Made by a program: the position numbers and the translations under genes. Below, in pieces: positions 1-12,300 of a DNA stretch of 64,000 nt. Position 1 is the first letter of the stretch. The number at the start of each line of letters is the position of its first letter. The notes beneath the pieces are model-generated. The model saw only the letters and a list, made by a program, of their open reading frames with translations. It had not been told where the DNA came from and searched no databases. The DNA is taken from positions 2,611,501 to 2,675,500 of the forward strand of contig WARS01000009.1 in the NCBI GenBank assembly GCA_008933995.1, in the 5' to 3' direction. This stretch comes from Datnioides undecimradiatus (taxonomy: Eukaryota > Chordata > Actinopteri > Lobotiformes > Datnioididae).

Positions 1-1254
1 TTAAATCTATAGTGCATAGCTTTTGTCTCCCCTGTCGCTGCTTTCAGCGAGAGTAATTAAGACTGTCAACATGCTAAAATGCTAAAGGATCCAACACGCT
101 CCAGGTTGCACCGTAGCTACATTTGCATCCCTTCAGCTCTAACAATCCAGTCTTTTTCTGGTTTCTGTTAACTGCACCCCACAGAACGCTACCCAAGGAG
201 TGTCATACAAGACACATTCATTTATGAATAATTCAGGTTAGTCTTACGAATTTATGATATTATAGAGGACCTTATCGCAGACCACAGCATAGACTGTCTG
301 TTAAACCTCAAACTAACAGTTTTCATTCACTTAATTATCTTGTAGATATTATTTAAGAGTTAAACCTTGTATAGCTTAAACCTTATATACATTTTAAAAA
401 ATGTATAATTTCTAGTGATTGAAATTTTTAATTAATGTCGTACTTTCACTGATAATACTGCAACTGAACTGTTTTTGTCTCTGTCATGAAAAGAAAGCAT
501 ATTTTAATAAAACTGGATCGAAAGAGAAAGGGGGGAAAACGCAGGAGCCCTCTGCAGATGTGAAGCTGACACAGGGAGGTAAGAGCTCCAGCCCATTCAT
601 TCATAATTTAGAGGAGCTGCACCCCGGGGTGCCTTCTTAGAGCACAGCCATTCTCATACCTGCCAGTCAAACAATCCTTACACTACAGAAGCTCAGTGAG
701 AGCTACTACAGTATGCAGATGACATAAGCTAAATATACGCGCAGACTGGAATCGAGTGGAGTGATGCACCTGGGAATACATGAAGTGAAGCACCATGTGA
801 AATTAAAGGAAAACTCCACTCTGAAATACTGGAACGTATTGACTTGTCTGATTTGTCCCGGTTTTGCAGCTGTTTTGCAAAGACATCATGCAGTCAGTGT
901 GATTTTTAATGAAAGAACTTTTATCTTTGTTGACACGATGGATTTGAAAAGTACAAATCTTTTGAACTTTTGCTGGGTTTCAGGGTGAATATCCCCATTA
1001 CAGGATAATAGCGGTGTGCACTCCTTTGTGAATAGAGTCTGGGAAGTGTGCTGCATCTCTGCAGGGATGCATTTTATTAGACTGTCACCATGATTATGAT
1101 AATGGTAGACTGCTGTTTTGAAATAGGATCATTTACATTTTAGTATAATTTGGTTGTGGCAGTGTAAAATATGGGAAAGACCTTCCGCTAAAGATGGCAA
1201 TTTATCATGCGGTTACAAAGAGAGCATACACTCGAACCCACGCACGCGCGCTCT
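1..1254. other. Non-coding stretch, AT-rich, no gene seen
   Basis: No exon-like open frame is present. A 73-codon frame at 419-640 has a hydrophobic start but opens on TTG and contains no ATG, so it is not a credible vertebrate coding sequence. The only structured item is a short AT-rich palindrome at 386-407. Confidence 0.6.
386..407. repeat. AT-rich palindrome, 22 bp
   Basis: Arms TATACATTTT and AAAATGTATA are perfect reverse complements around a 2-base AA spacer. At this length and composition it may be a chance event. Confidence 0.6.
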
Positions 1255-1272
1255 CACACACACACACACACA
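1255..1272. repeat. (CA)9 microsatellite
   Basis: Nine uninterrupted CA units follow a CG-containing alternating stretch (about 1239-1250). Confidence 0.9.
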
Positions 1273-2760
1273 GAATATACATACACTCATAAAAGGAGAA
1301 AGAATAGAAAACACACATCCATGATATGGAGGAAACCCACATTCTTATATAATTTTTTTCAAGTCTTTCTCTCACACTAACAAACACACACCCACTCACA
1401 CCTCTGTGCATACAGGCACGTACATAGTTTTAACATCACAGTAGTTCACAATGATGCATAAATGGCCCGGGTCCGGGGGGGAGGGGGGTATTCTGCCGTG
1501 TTAAGACACTGTCCTCAAGGAGCACCTTACAGCAGAGATTAAACCTCAGTGCTGTGATTCTACTGGACACCTACCGCTGAGGTAAAAAGCCACTAATGGG
1601 CTTGTTATTCAAACTATAGTCCCAAAGTGGACAGCTCCAACATAACACATTACATAAAAGTTACAGTTAAATTATCATCACTGCGAAAGTAGGAAACTAT
1701 ATTAAATTACTTTTAAGGGGTAACCGGTTCATGTATAGCAAAGAGTTTTAAGGCTGATACATTAAAAGCAAGGCTGTCCAGTAGATCCACTGAAGAGCCC
1801 CTCTGTCTGCACTGTGTCATGTCACGTTGGTCTTCATTCTTGCGACAATCTGTCTCGGCCATTGTTTGCAACTTGATCCAAATTTTGTTCAAATTTGCAG
1901 CTCGGCAGCAGACACGGACCACAGTGGAAGCGTAAAGGTGATAGAAAAGGAAATTTGCCAAGCGCTTTGAGCTCTAGCCCGTTTAACACCGAAGCAACCC
2001 GGCCAATTACCCTGGAAAGTCAGCATGACTTCGCAAAGTTACAAAAACCGAGGGCAGTGCCCCGTTTCTACTCCATCCAGCCATGTAAAAAGGAGCTCCA
2101 GCACTTAACCTTGCAAACTAGAACCTCCCTGTGTAATGTTCATGTACTGTCCCTTCATGGAATAAATGCTTTTTCACCATTTGCACTTTGAACAGTTTGA
2201 ATAATGGCATTTTCTTTAATAAAAGAATATCACATTCATGGCATTATGACCTTCTGTACATAATATCATCTAATAATACCAATATTGTTACTGTTAGTCA
2301 CGTAGTGGGTGAATCTGCAAGCCTGTTTAACATCCACACCCAGGCTGTTGATTGTCTTTACCGCATAAAATGAATAAATAAATTAGTTAAATGTGACAGA
2401 AATTCAAATATTAATGATAAAAACCTGAATATTATTGACCTACAAATGTACTCTGTGTTTAAAATCGATTGCAGATTATGGCGAAATGTAAATATTTTGA
2501 AATAATATCGGTGAAGCCGTCTTCGCCTTGCCACCACTAGCAAATATATGTCAATACTATAGTAACTAGTTGGAGGAGATGGTGCTGGGAGTGATATATC
2601 TAGTGCATTTACTTTATAAAATCACAGCCCCAAGGCTACCAGCAAAGCTAACGCTGCACAGACATCCATAGGAAGGAAGCCAGTGATTCTTTACATGCTG
2701 CAGAGATGTTCCTTATGTCGTCTCATATTTGCATGGGGACAATCACATTTACATGCGTGC
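1273..2760. other. Non-coding stretch with a G-rich run
   Basis: This holds a guanine-rich run at 1469-1488 and an AT-rich zone at about 2190-2560. Open frames on both strands are below 100 codons, overlap each other and show no domain I recognise. Confidence 0.55.
1469..1488 (+). other. Guanine-rich run, possible G-quadruplex
   Basis: The + strand carries GGG, then eight G, one A and six G in about 20 bases. That is enough for four runs of three guanines with short loops. Folding is inferred from the run pattern only. Confidence 0.45.
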
Positions 2761-2788
2761 ACGCACACGCACACGCACACACACACAC
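2761..2788. repeat. (CA)n microsatellite with CG interruptions
   Basis: Alternating CA units are interrupted by CG at regular spacing, then become a pure CA run at the 3' side. Confidence 0.9.
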
Positions 2789-2871
2789 GGCAAGTTGACT
2801 GGAGCAGGCTGGAGGTGAGTAATCTCGCCAAAGGGGACATCTACAAGCGCAACGCTGAGTCACTCAGCATA

Positions 2872-2895
2872 TCTCTCTCTCACACACTCTCTCCC

Positions 2896-2973
<78 letters not shown>
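2872..2973. repeat. Compound (CT)n-(CA)n microsatellite, about 100 bp
   Basis: A CT block (about 2901-2926) passes into a long CA block (about 2933-2972), with mixed CT/CA units on the 5' side. It is one of the longest simple repeats in the window. It also explains a 152-codon Ser-Leu-His-Thr-rich open frame across 2683-3141 that should not be read as a gene. Confidence 0.95.
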
Positions 2974-2975
<2 letters not shown>

Positions 2976-4013
2976 CCTCTTTCGCAGTCCAGACAGTGTC
3001 AGTTGGTTGTCTGAGACAGAGTGCATAAAGTTTTTGACATGCTCACCCAACTCTGACCCTCTCTACACCTCTCTTCTCGCCAGCGTTTGTCAGAAGTGTC
3101 TGTGGCATCAATGCACATTTAAAAATAAAAGAAAACAGTGATGCTCTATTTTTGGATGGACCCTTAGCAGAAACAGTGTGGAGGTGAAGACAGGGCCAAC
3201 TTTTGGCAGGACACCAGTACTTTGCCCACTTAATGATGCAATCTATGGGTCGTGACTTTTGGAATTTGGGTTGTGCCTCAGGTATCATGACAGACCTGAG
3301 CTGCACTGTCAACTTAATCACATGATCCAGATTAATCGGGTGCACAACTGGAAGAAAGCTGCAGCATGAATGATTTTGCTCACAGTACTTTTAGGTGAGC
3401 ACGACCCTAATGGGGCCGAATGCACTCTGTGAGTGCCTCTCATGCCCAAAATACACCGGGCACAAAACAGACCAAAAATGGTCCTTTTCAACACCTTGAC
3501 CTATATCAAGCTTCATTTTACAACACATATACTGCTGGGTTCCAGTATTCCATCCAAACAAGTGGAAAAACATCAGTGATCGGACTGGAAAATGCATTTG
3601 TTGTTTGTCACCTATGTGTACTTTAAATAAACAAAGACCCCATGTATTGTATTACCCATGTGCATCATTAATAATAGCGGAAGTACATAGTGGGAGGTGA
3701 TAATCGGAAAGAGCGATAGATGGTCGATAGATGGTTCAGCAACTGGTGTAGTTTGGAAAACAGGAGGTCTCACTTTGAGTCTTAATAGTGCAGTTTAGAC
3801 AATCTTCTTATGTTCCTAAACATAGTCAAATTATAACTGCAGCTGTAGTTGAGACAGCAGCCAGATGACTGTTGTTTGTCATGTAAGCAGTTCTTAAAAG
3901 GACCGATAAACAACAGAAAACGTGTGTCGCTCCAGGAGCTCGTGATGTGTGGTTTAGATTGAGGGATGGAAAATGACCTTGTACATTAAAAAACTGGTAT
4001 TATTGCTCATAGG
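2974..4013. other. Non-coding stretch, no gene seen
   Basis: The only local structure is a perfect two-copy tandem of the 11-mer CGATAGATGGT at 3714-3735. Opposing open frames of 60-100 codons at 3043-3626 mirror one another on the two strands and resemble no protein I know. Confidence 0.55.
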
Positions 4014-4093
4014 AAAAAAAAAAAAAAATCACTTAAAATATAACCAGTGTTCCACCGCGGCAACATGATCCCCCCCAAAAAAAAAAAAAAAAG
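4014..4093. repeat. Paired oligo-A tracts (A15 and C7A17)
   Basis: A15 lies at 4014-4028. A second tract of seven C followed by seventeen A lies at 4070-4093. Each could be the tail of a decayed retroposon, but no body, promoter boxes or target duplication is visible upstream of either. Confidence 0.7.
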
Positions 4094-4466
4094 CCACCTG
4101 TGGTGCATTTTTCTCGTGTGACATGAGCAGACATGACCGTGGTTCCCTCCTGCAGAGCCAATTGGTGCACCTGTTGTGAGCTGACACATGCCCAGCCACT
4201 GACACTATGGCATCGGCGTCATGCTGTCTAAACGTCGCCATTGTAAAAACAGAAATATCGCAACTGCCACAAAGTCCAGAGAAAGACAAAACAAGTGGAC
4301 TGGAGTTACAGCTGGAGTTTTACTATTAATCCAAGAGCGCTTTTTAACTATTGCTTTTGTAATCAATTGACTGACATGGTGAAATATGACTGTTCGGGAG
4401 GCTTCAGCTGCACAACATCAAAAACAAAAGTTGTAACAATAAAAGAAATCCACGTGAATTCATAAC

Positions 4467-4492
4467 AAATAAAATAAAATAAAATAAAATAA
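4467..4492. repeat. (AAAAT)n pentanucleotide repeat
   Basis: About five units of AAAAT in tandem. Confidence 0.9.
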
Positions 4493-5788
4493 GCAGGTTT
4501 GCTGAAAGGTTGTCCTTGCTGAGTGGCGCGGTTTCTGCAGGGCAGCGATGATCAGTCTGCCGAACTGGATTAGTCTGAAATGTCAGGAGAGGAAAACAGT
4601 AACAGAGGTGAAATGAAAGAGGGGAGAGTATCAGACATCAGCTGTGAGGAGAGACCAGCCTGCGGTCTGCTGTGTCCTTAAATGCTGATGGAAGCCGCAC
4701 ATTTACACGCCGACACTCTCACACACACCTCGCATGTGCGTATTTACAGTATACTCATCCTTTTCTCTTTCGCTCCGAGGCACAAAATCTGAGAAAGCCT
4801 GCAAAGGCACGCATACGGCCAGCAGACGACCAACCATACACCTGAACCTTGACGTGCACATATCAGAGCCCATCGGTGACGCACAGTGTGACTCTGCAGG
4901 ATGAAGACTCCTTCTCTGACGGCGCAGTAACCAGGTCATTTAAGTGCACTGTATGTGTGTTGCTTCAGACAATGTGAACTCTGACCTTTTGATGATTAAA
5001 CTTTTAATGGGTATAGCAGACCTCAGGGTGAAGACAACTGTTACGCAACACACACACACACACACACACACACGCTCAGACACAAACACGCCCATTCTCC
5101 TCCTCTCTCCCCGGTGTCTACCGGAGCTGCCGTCACAGGTTTGAGCAACATAGCGTCAGATTTGATTTCCTGTTAAGCAACACAGAGAAGCAATCACCTC
5201 GCACGGGCGTATGCATGTCCGTGTGTGCAGGTGTGCGTCGCAGAGTTTAGCAGCACCTTCACACACTTCAAAATGATGAAGGGTGAAAGGTGAAGCATAA
5301 CGAGTGTGTGTGTGTGTTTGCAGCCATCCTAAACTCGTTGCCCATTTAAAAACAACTGTCTGCGATAACAGAGCATCTTGTGAGTGATTACATACTGACA
5401 GAAATTAGACATCTGCAGGAAAAATAGGCCGCTCTCGCCGAGTAAACTGAGGTTTTGGCCACGGGAAAGGCTGTGACGGGTGTGAAAAGCTGACGATTTT
5501 GTCAGATACGTCGGTTTCAACATGGTACTCAATCTTGGGAGTGACCGGGTGAAAAGCCTGAAAGACAAACAACTCAACTTTGCAACAAATCCACAGGAAG
5601 CACTAGATCTACCTGTGGTTTCAGGCCGCCAGAGACCTCCTTGTTCCCCAAATTCAGCCAAAGAAGTTGTGTTTTCAGTTTGGTTTGTTTGTTTGTGTGT
5701 TTCTCAGGATCTTTGTTTTTCCATGCTTGCATCACATGGATTTAGACCGTGCTGATGCACAAGAACAATCACGTCTTCGTATCTCTGG
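4493..5788. other. Non-coding stretch with short CA/GT repeats
   Basis: Apart from the CA run at 5048-5073 and a (GT)7 at 5304-5317, nothing structured is seen. A minus-strand frame at 5329-5661 (110 codons) starts with ATG but shows no domain and is not flanked by convincing splice sites. Confidence 0.5.
5048..5073. repeat. (CA)13 microsatellite
   Basis: An uninterrupted CA run that ends at a CGCTCAGACAC boundary. Confidence 0.95.
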
Positions 5789-5960
5789 CTCTCTCTCTCT
5801 CTCTATCCCTCTCTCTCACCTGCAGCCACTCCTCTGTTATCGGGGACAGCCTAAAATAAGGGAACTATTTTGGGGGGGGTGAGCTAAAAAAAATAGCCCT
5901 GGGCTCCTCTCTCTCTCTCTCCTCGCCTCCTCCCTCCTTTCTCCTCCCTTCTCCTTTCCA
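5789..5960. repeat. CT-rich low-complexity tract with G8 run
   Basis: (CT)n at 5789-5818 and a second pyrimidine-rich block at 5905-5960 flank a G8 run (5872-5879) and an A-run. The region gives a spurious minus-strand Glu/Arg-rich frame. Confidence 0.8.
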
Positions 5961-7255
5961 GTAGCCTTCAGCTTCAGTGAAAACAGAGCAGTGCAAAATA
6001 AAATGGTACTCAGTGGAGCAGGATGACACAGAGCGCTGCATTACACATACTGCATTACAATAAACTACTGAGCAGACGCTTAAACTAAGACAGTACAGTA
6101 AAATGGGTGGTGGTTGTGGATAATTAAGTAAAGAGGACAGGGATAAAGAATAAGAGAGCAAAGCAGCAGTAAATAAGACAATACGGGCCATCGAGTGGAC
6201 GCACACGCCCTTGTTTATATCATTCTCCCTTTGGCTGGTAAAACTCATATTCAAAGCATTTATTTTAAAACATTCCTGATTAGCTAACTGCTAAATATCT
6301 GAATGCTGTGACTTCAGTTTGGCACCGTGCAGGAGCTTAATTATCATAAATTCACGTCAAGGTGTCTCCTTACAAAAAAGAATCACACTTTACAACCTGC
6401 CCTCCGAAGAAGCAGAGACGGAGACAGCTGCTCAGAGAGAGGGAAGACGTGCTTGACAAATAGCCTGATATTCTGCCGTCGCGGCAGAACAGATGACAGG
6501 AGAGAGGAAATCACAGAGCAGGTGAACACCGTCGCTTCTTCATTGAGAACTTAACAAGGAGTTAAAAGAAAGTGGGATTCTTCATGAATGATCAGCAAAA
6601 AGCGTGGCCGATTATGTTGGAGGGAAGTCTAATCTAATCTCTAAGCTTCCTGTTTAATGATCAGTCTCATCAGTAAAAGTATGAATGATTTTAAAAAGGC
6701 AACTTCACAGCCTCAGAGTGCTGAAAGCTCATATCCACACGTCCTCGAGTGAATGCAAAAGAAGTGGATGACATAAACAATTGAGGGAATTGTTGCAATC
6801 GCTATTCTGCTTTCTCTGTTTTGCTCCAGCGACAAAACCCACCAGCACAGACAAACGGCACCTGCAGTGTTCCCAAAATCGAATCAGTGCAAAGGGCAAG
6901 AAAGAAAAACAAACTTATACATCAGGACAAAAGCAATAGCTTCTCTGTGTATTGCAATAAAACCGATTAGGAAAAAAAGGGGCAGTGGGTGGGGGCGGGT
7001 GATACGAAATGAACAGAGCCGAGCTGAGAGGAGAGGAAGAGACTGAGAGAGGGGAGCGCGAAGGAGAAAAGATTGATGCAGTGCAGGTGCAGTGCAGCCC
7101 AGTTAACAACAGAGCTGATGCAGAAGGGCAGGAAGAAAAGAAACGTGCTTCAGCCACAAGAAATGCTCGTAAGAACTCTTTACTGGGTTTGTTTACGGTC
7201 GATGAAGAGAGGCAGGTGTTAGGGAAGTGGAGGAAATGTAGGACAGGAGGATGAA
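5961..7255. other. Non-coding stretch, increasingly purine-rich on +
   Basis: No exon candidate. From about 7010 the + strand becomes rich in GAG/AGG purine runs, leading into the asymmetric tract that follows. The mirrored frames at 6915-7262 follow this composition bias. Confidence 0.5.
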
Positions 7256-7455
7256 ATGACAAAATGATACAGAGAGAGAGAAAGGGAGCGTGATGGAAAA
7301 GGACAAATATTGTTTAATAAGAAGCAGGGTCAAAGAAATGAATGAAAAAGCAAAGGAATAATGAATGAAATGCAGGAAAAAACATGAATAAAAGGAAAAA
7401 AGGATTGAAGAGTGAAGGAAAGAGGAAGGAAAAAGGAAGAAGAGACTTAGAAAAT
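7256..7455 (+). repeat. Polypurine-rich tract
   Basis: The + strand is dominated by A and G, with GAAAGG, GGAAAAAGG and similar runs for about 200 bases. It precedes an oppositely biased polypyrimidine tract. Confidence 0.75.
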
Positions 7456-7654
7456 GATGCTTTCCTCAACAGTCACTCTGTTTTCAGCTGTTTCAACGGT
7501 CCTGACGTCTGCAACAAACACTAAATGCAATTAAAGTCAAATATATCCCTATCGATGACAGATGATTCCCTCAGTGAGTTCAGAAATCCAGAAGGAGATG
7601 CCATTGTTCGCTGCTGCAGCACATTTAAAGGACATAAATCTCCCGTCCTGCATT

Positions 7655-8106
7655 TTTCATCCTGCTCCCCACTCATCACTCTTTCTCTCTCTCCTCTTTA
7701 TCAGACCTTTGTATCACCTCTTTGTGTTTTCTCCTCACTCTGCTTTTCTATTTTTTTTTTTATTTTCTGTTTTCATCACATCCCCGTATCCCCCATCTTT
7801 CTCTCCTCCTCCACCTTTTCTCTTCGTCTTGCTTTCATTACCCCGTCCCTTCCTAACCTCTCCTCTCCTTCCTCCTTTTCCACACCCATTCTCCTCTTTC
7901 ACTTCCTTTCCTCACTCGCCCCTCCCCTCCTTATTTCTCCTCCGCTCTTATCTCGCCAAACATTCATTTTCCCCTCTCTCTGCTCACCTCCTGTCCCTCC
8001 TACACATTTTCTCTCCTCGCTCCATCTCTCCATTTCCACTTCTTCCACTCCTCTTTTTTCCTTTCCTTCCCCCCCTCTCTCTCTCATATTGCTCTTTCCT
8101 CCCTTT
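7655..8106 (+). repeat. Polypyrimidine-rich tract, about 450 bp
   Basis: The + strand is overwhelmingly C and T, with few purines, over about 450 bases. The composition leaves two overlapping frames open (208 and 221 codons, Ser/Leu/Pro/Phe-rich). Both are low-complexity translations, not proteins. Such tracts can form triplex DNA when mirror-symmetric, but I did not identify a perfect mirror repeat. Confidence 0.85.
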
Positions 8107-9296
8107 AAGATCCAGAGCTTTGTTCATTACCTGCACTACAAACAAGGTTGACATTTACACAAGTGCTAATCACAGTGGACATGTCTCTGTTATGTTTCCG
8201 GTCAATCTGGAAACACACACACACTGAGGTCAATGGCTGGCAGAGAGAGTTCCTCATAAAGCTCTTACTGTACGGTATAGTTACTGCAGTTAGAGCTCCA
8301 CAGTCAGGTCTCGGTTACACAAAAACACATGAATCTGTGTCGCTGTACTGGACTAAGAGCCATATATATATATAAAATATTCCATAGATTATATAATTCA
8401 GACCGAAATCCGATCCTCGATCTACCTCGTGGGTCCTGTGGTGACACAAGATCTTTAGATTTTGATGTTATCCTGTGTCCGTCTTTGGGTTCACTGTGCC
8501 GGGACTTTACTGAAAGTGTTGGATGTTTGGAGTATATTCCATCCAAGACATTCCCAAAATCCTGTGGCTTTGTGGAAATGTCATTAGAAATGACATTCGT
8601 CGGTTTAATTAATGATTAATTTCATTATTCTCAAACCGATTTCGGCAGTGTCTTTATTTTCAATGCTGCGTACACGTGGCTTCCTAATATATCTGCGCTG
8701 GCACCAGATATAAGCCGGCGCTCCTGCTGATGCAAGCAACGCTCCAGTTAAAAGTTACATTTTAGGAACCAAGTGTGATTTAGAGCCTGTGTGCAGTAAA
8801 AGCTGTGTTTGGATGCTGGAGAACCACTCAGTGACTAATTACCCAAAAGGTAAACCGATCCACAAGAACAGGGGCTGTGTTTGTTACCGAGCAGATCTTT
8901 CCTGCTGTCCGTGTGCGTGTAAGGTGATTGTATCCATTGTGTTGTTAATGTTTCGTACATTGCATATCGAGGACTGCTGGACTCAGCCGTATGGCACTAG
9001 TTTTGAGTTGGCACTAGGATCTGTGGTTCTTAAAACTGGCATCAGTGCTGTAAATCCGGTCCTCTAAAGCGTCACGAGTAGTAAAACTTTGACTTACTGT
9101 CTTTGTGTCACCACGCGGGTTTGGCTGGGATTTACTGGAGTCACACCACAACAAACACAACAAACCGTGTGGTGGGTTTGGAAAGGGTAATATAAGGACT
9201 TCCTGGCAGAAAACGCTGGCTGACAGCAAGGTAAAGCGGCAAAAATATTCTAAATATTGCATGCACTTAAACTGATGTGAATTTTTCATGGGGGCC
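8107..9296. other. Non-coding stretch, no gene seen
   Basis: Contains a short (TA)n at about 8363-8373 and a small inverted repeat, ATGTCATT...AATGACAT, at about 8578-8596. Frames at 8304-8619 on both strands overlap the same bases and lack recognisable domains. Confidence 0.5.
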
Positions 9297-9324
9297 TTTA
9301 TTTATTTATTTATTTATTTATTTT
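9297..9324. repeat. (TTTA)7 tetranucleotide repeat
   Basis: Seven TTTA units in tandem. Confidence 0.9.
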
Positions 9325-12300
9325 AAGGTGGCTAAAATACATTTTGCCGCTGACCCCGTCCACAGCAGCTTCCTACACAAGCAAACCCAAACAAATCCCT
9401 TTCTTTAATATCTGTCCCACACCTCCCCGGCTCATACTACTATTACACAACTTATTGATGGTTCACAGAGTTTCGGGGCGTCAGCGTGACTACAGCTCAC
9501 ACTCTCCTCTAAAATCATTCCTGCTCAGTGAATAATCTCTGTGATCCTTTGTCTTTCCAGATATTGATCATGCCAGGCACTTATGCTTTAGCAAGCTGCT
9601 CCGTTGTCAGATTAAAAAAGGACTCAATGTGATGTGCATTAATTGATTACAGGCCTCCTAAGCACTCTGACTTGGCATATCTCTTTGAGGAGAAAGTTTC
9701 CTATGTGTGCACAAAATAGCGGAGAGTACAGTAAGCGCAGTGCAGGATAACCCCTCCGGTGATCTGAACCCTTAATGGTCCCATTTAAATGTTAGCTAGT
9801 CTAGAACATAACACTGTACATTCATCTTCTGCCGGCTAATTAGTCAACATGTCAGTGGTCATTTCTACTCAGCAGCTTGGCAGGAGAGATCGTGAAAGTG
9901 TCTGTTGTCTAATAACTTCAAAAAGTGTTGAATTAGAAGCTGCACTGAAGACATGAAACGTGTCTGAAGTGCATTTGTCCACTGGGAGTGGATAAGATGG
10001 AAGTATGCCAATCTGTAGTAGCTTGACATTTAAAAGGCAGATGTAGGGGGTGTTACCGTGGGGACATCCACTCAAAATCACATTTCTCATGTCGACACTG
10101 CTGTTGAAAATGGTGCCGCATACAGGCCAACCTCTCTTCGTCAAACTCCCTTCATCTACAGGTTCAAGGAGCCAAACCCAAGGTAAATGTTCCTTAAAAA
10201 ACACAAAATACAGACCCCAAAACTGATTTTATGGCACGACGACAGCAGGTTATTGACAAATGCAGGGAACAATACACTGCAGGCGGCAACAGTGCAGACC
10301 GCAGCAACCGAAAAGCTGTTTTCTGATTTCTGTTTCATAATATACTGCAGCTGCAGCTTCATCTCTCTAATAACCTGAGCCCTGTTCTTATGTGGCTTCA
10401 AGCGATTTCAGTTTTTGGAAAAACAAATAAATAAATAAAAAAAATCATAAGCAACAAAACACACCTTCTCCACAGTTCAGTACACTCATGGGTTTCCCTG
10501 CTACACCCTTGCTTGACCCACCTTAAGTCCATGGATGGGCGATGTTAACAAACGTGGCCTCCTAGATTAGTTTAACTGAAAGCGCTGATTCACTTCAACG
10601 GTTTTAGCGTAGAATGAAAACATGGCACGCACCTCCACAGCAGACATGTTGCCTCTTGTCGTCCCATTCCGGTCGTTATGAGCGAGGTTGCCTAATGACG
10701 GCGTCTTCATTGCCCTGACTCCAGAGAAGCTTGAGAAATAAAAGGAAAGTTGAATTTACCATTAACAGTGGCTGCAGGGGAGCATGTGCGGTGTCAGGGA
10801 GCAAGCTGGCAGAGGGATTCAGAGGGATTTACTTTAACCAAACTAAAGTCCTGGAGTCATGACAGAAGCCAAAGAACTTGCCGTCAATTGACCAAACTGA
10901 ACTTCTAAGATTGAAACAACTTTAGAGGCAGATCTGACCATTCAGTAAACAAAAGAGGTGACAAACAACGCGGCATTAACTGAACTAAGACACACAGATG
11001 ACTGGGACAGCTCCTTGAAAGGCCCTCTTATTTAAATATTAACCAAAGCAAGATTACCAAAACCTTACATGTATAATATTTAAAGAAATGAACTAACTAG
11101 ATAGAGCGATAAATAATCTCCTCTCCCCCATGATGTGGTGGCATTTGGTAGAGTCCAATCGACCACTTCCTGTATTTAACAGCTCTGCTCTCTGGGGGCT
11201 CGTCTTTTGCCCAGGTGTGGGGAGCTGATCTGCAGCAGCACTGGTTACAAAACTTGAGAAAAGACAAAAGTGTCATGATTAACGATTAATCTGTGGTGTG
11301 TTTATTGTCTAAATACCAGAGGTTTTTATGTACAGTCGTCCGCAAAAGGACATTAAACCCTAGCTTTTATATTAATGCAGTCCTTTCACATTCTCCTAAG
11401 CTGTCTGACAGAGAAGGCCCCCCCATTGTTAAATCCAGCTTTGTTCAATCCATTACTGCTCACAATGGAAATAACTTGATAACCAGCACACAAAATGGTC
11501 CGGGAGGCAGGGCACGCACTTGGCGTTCGACCGAGAGCACAAGAAATAATTTAAGATTAGTTTTGCTCGAGAAGTCGGCAGTCCAGCGGTGTTTTTGAGC
11601 TAATTTAGCTCGTACCGCTCCTACTGTTGGACACTGAGCGGGTCCATTTAGAGCATTTGGGAATAAACCGCTTTGCTCAGGCAAACGAGTAGGCTTAGTT
11701 TCTGAGAGGAGGTCCGCACAAGTCAAGTCAGTCTGGGACCTAAATGAGTCACCGTCCATGGAAGATTGTGTAGCTTTGATAAAATAAACTCACATTGGAA
11801 AACACTAAATGTTAAGTAGAGTTGAATATGTGCCTGGGTCTGACAGTTTAGCGCTGATATAGGTCAAATTTAGAGAAAAAAAGAATAGTTTCCTTTACAA
11901 AACAATTGGGGGCTACTTCCATCATCTCCAGAAGAAGTGGCTGAAAACAGGTTGCAGCTGAAAATTGCTGCCCAGTGGGGAAAAAGAAAACACATTTCAA
12001 AACATTTCATCTTTAGAAAAACGGTGCCGGTCTGCAAAGTGGTTTACAAAGTCTCATAGCAACAGGAAGAGTCATGACCGGCATCTTTCCGAGCTGCCGA
12101 TGAGCACCGTTACATAATAAAAGGGTTCTCCGTGCATGGGTCCTTACCTCTCAAGTATGTACTTACGCGTTTCTCCAAATGGATGCATTCACGGGCGATT
12201 GGCTGAGAACCCATCATATCCATATAACAGCGCGCAGTCCAAGAGGAGGCGAGTGTCCACTTAGAAGTAAAAAGTGAGCAGAAGAATAATGAGATGATGA

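Noticed and set aside
419-640. 73-codon frame with a signal-peptide-like N-terminus
   Set aside because: It begins at TTG and has no ATG. No exon borders or homology are seen.
2683-3141. 152-codon frame with long His-Thr and Ser-Leu runs
   Set aside because: It is a translation of the CT/CA compound microsatellite.
7525-8227. Two overlapping open frames of 208 and 221 codons, the longest in the window
   Set aside because: They run through the polypyrimidine tract in two frames at once and are Ser/Leu/Pro/Phe low-complexity sequence. Composition, not coding selection, keeps them open.
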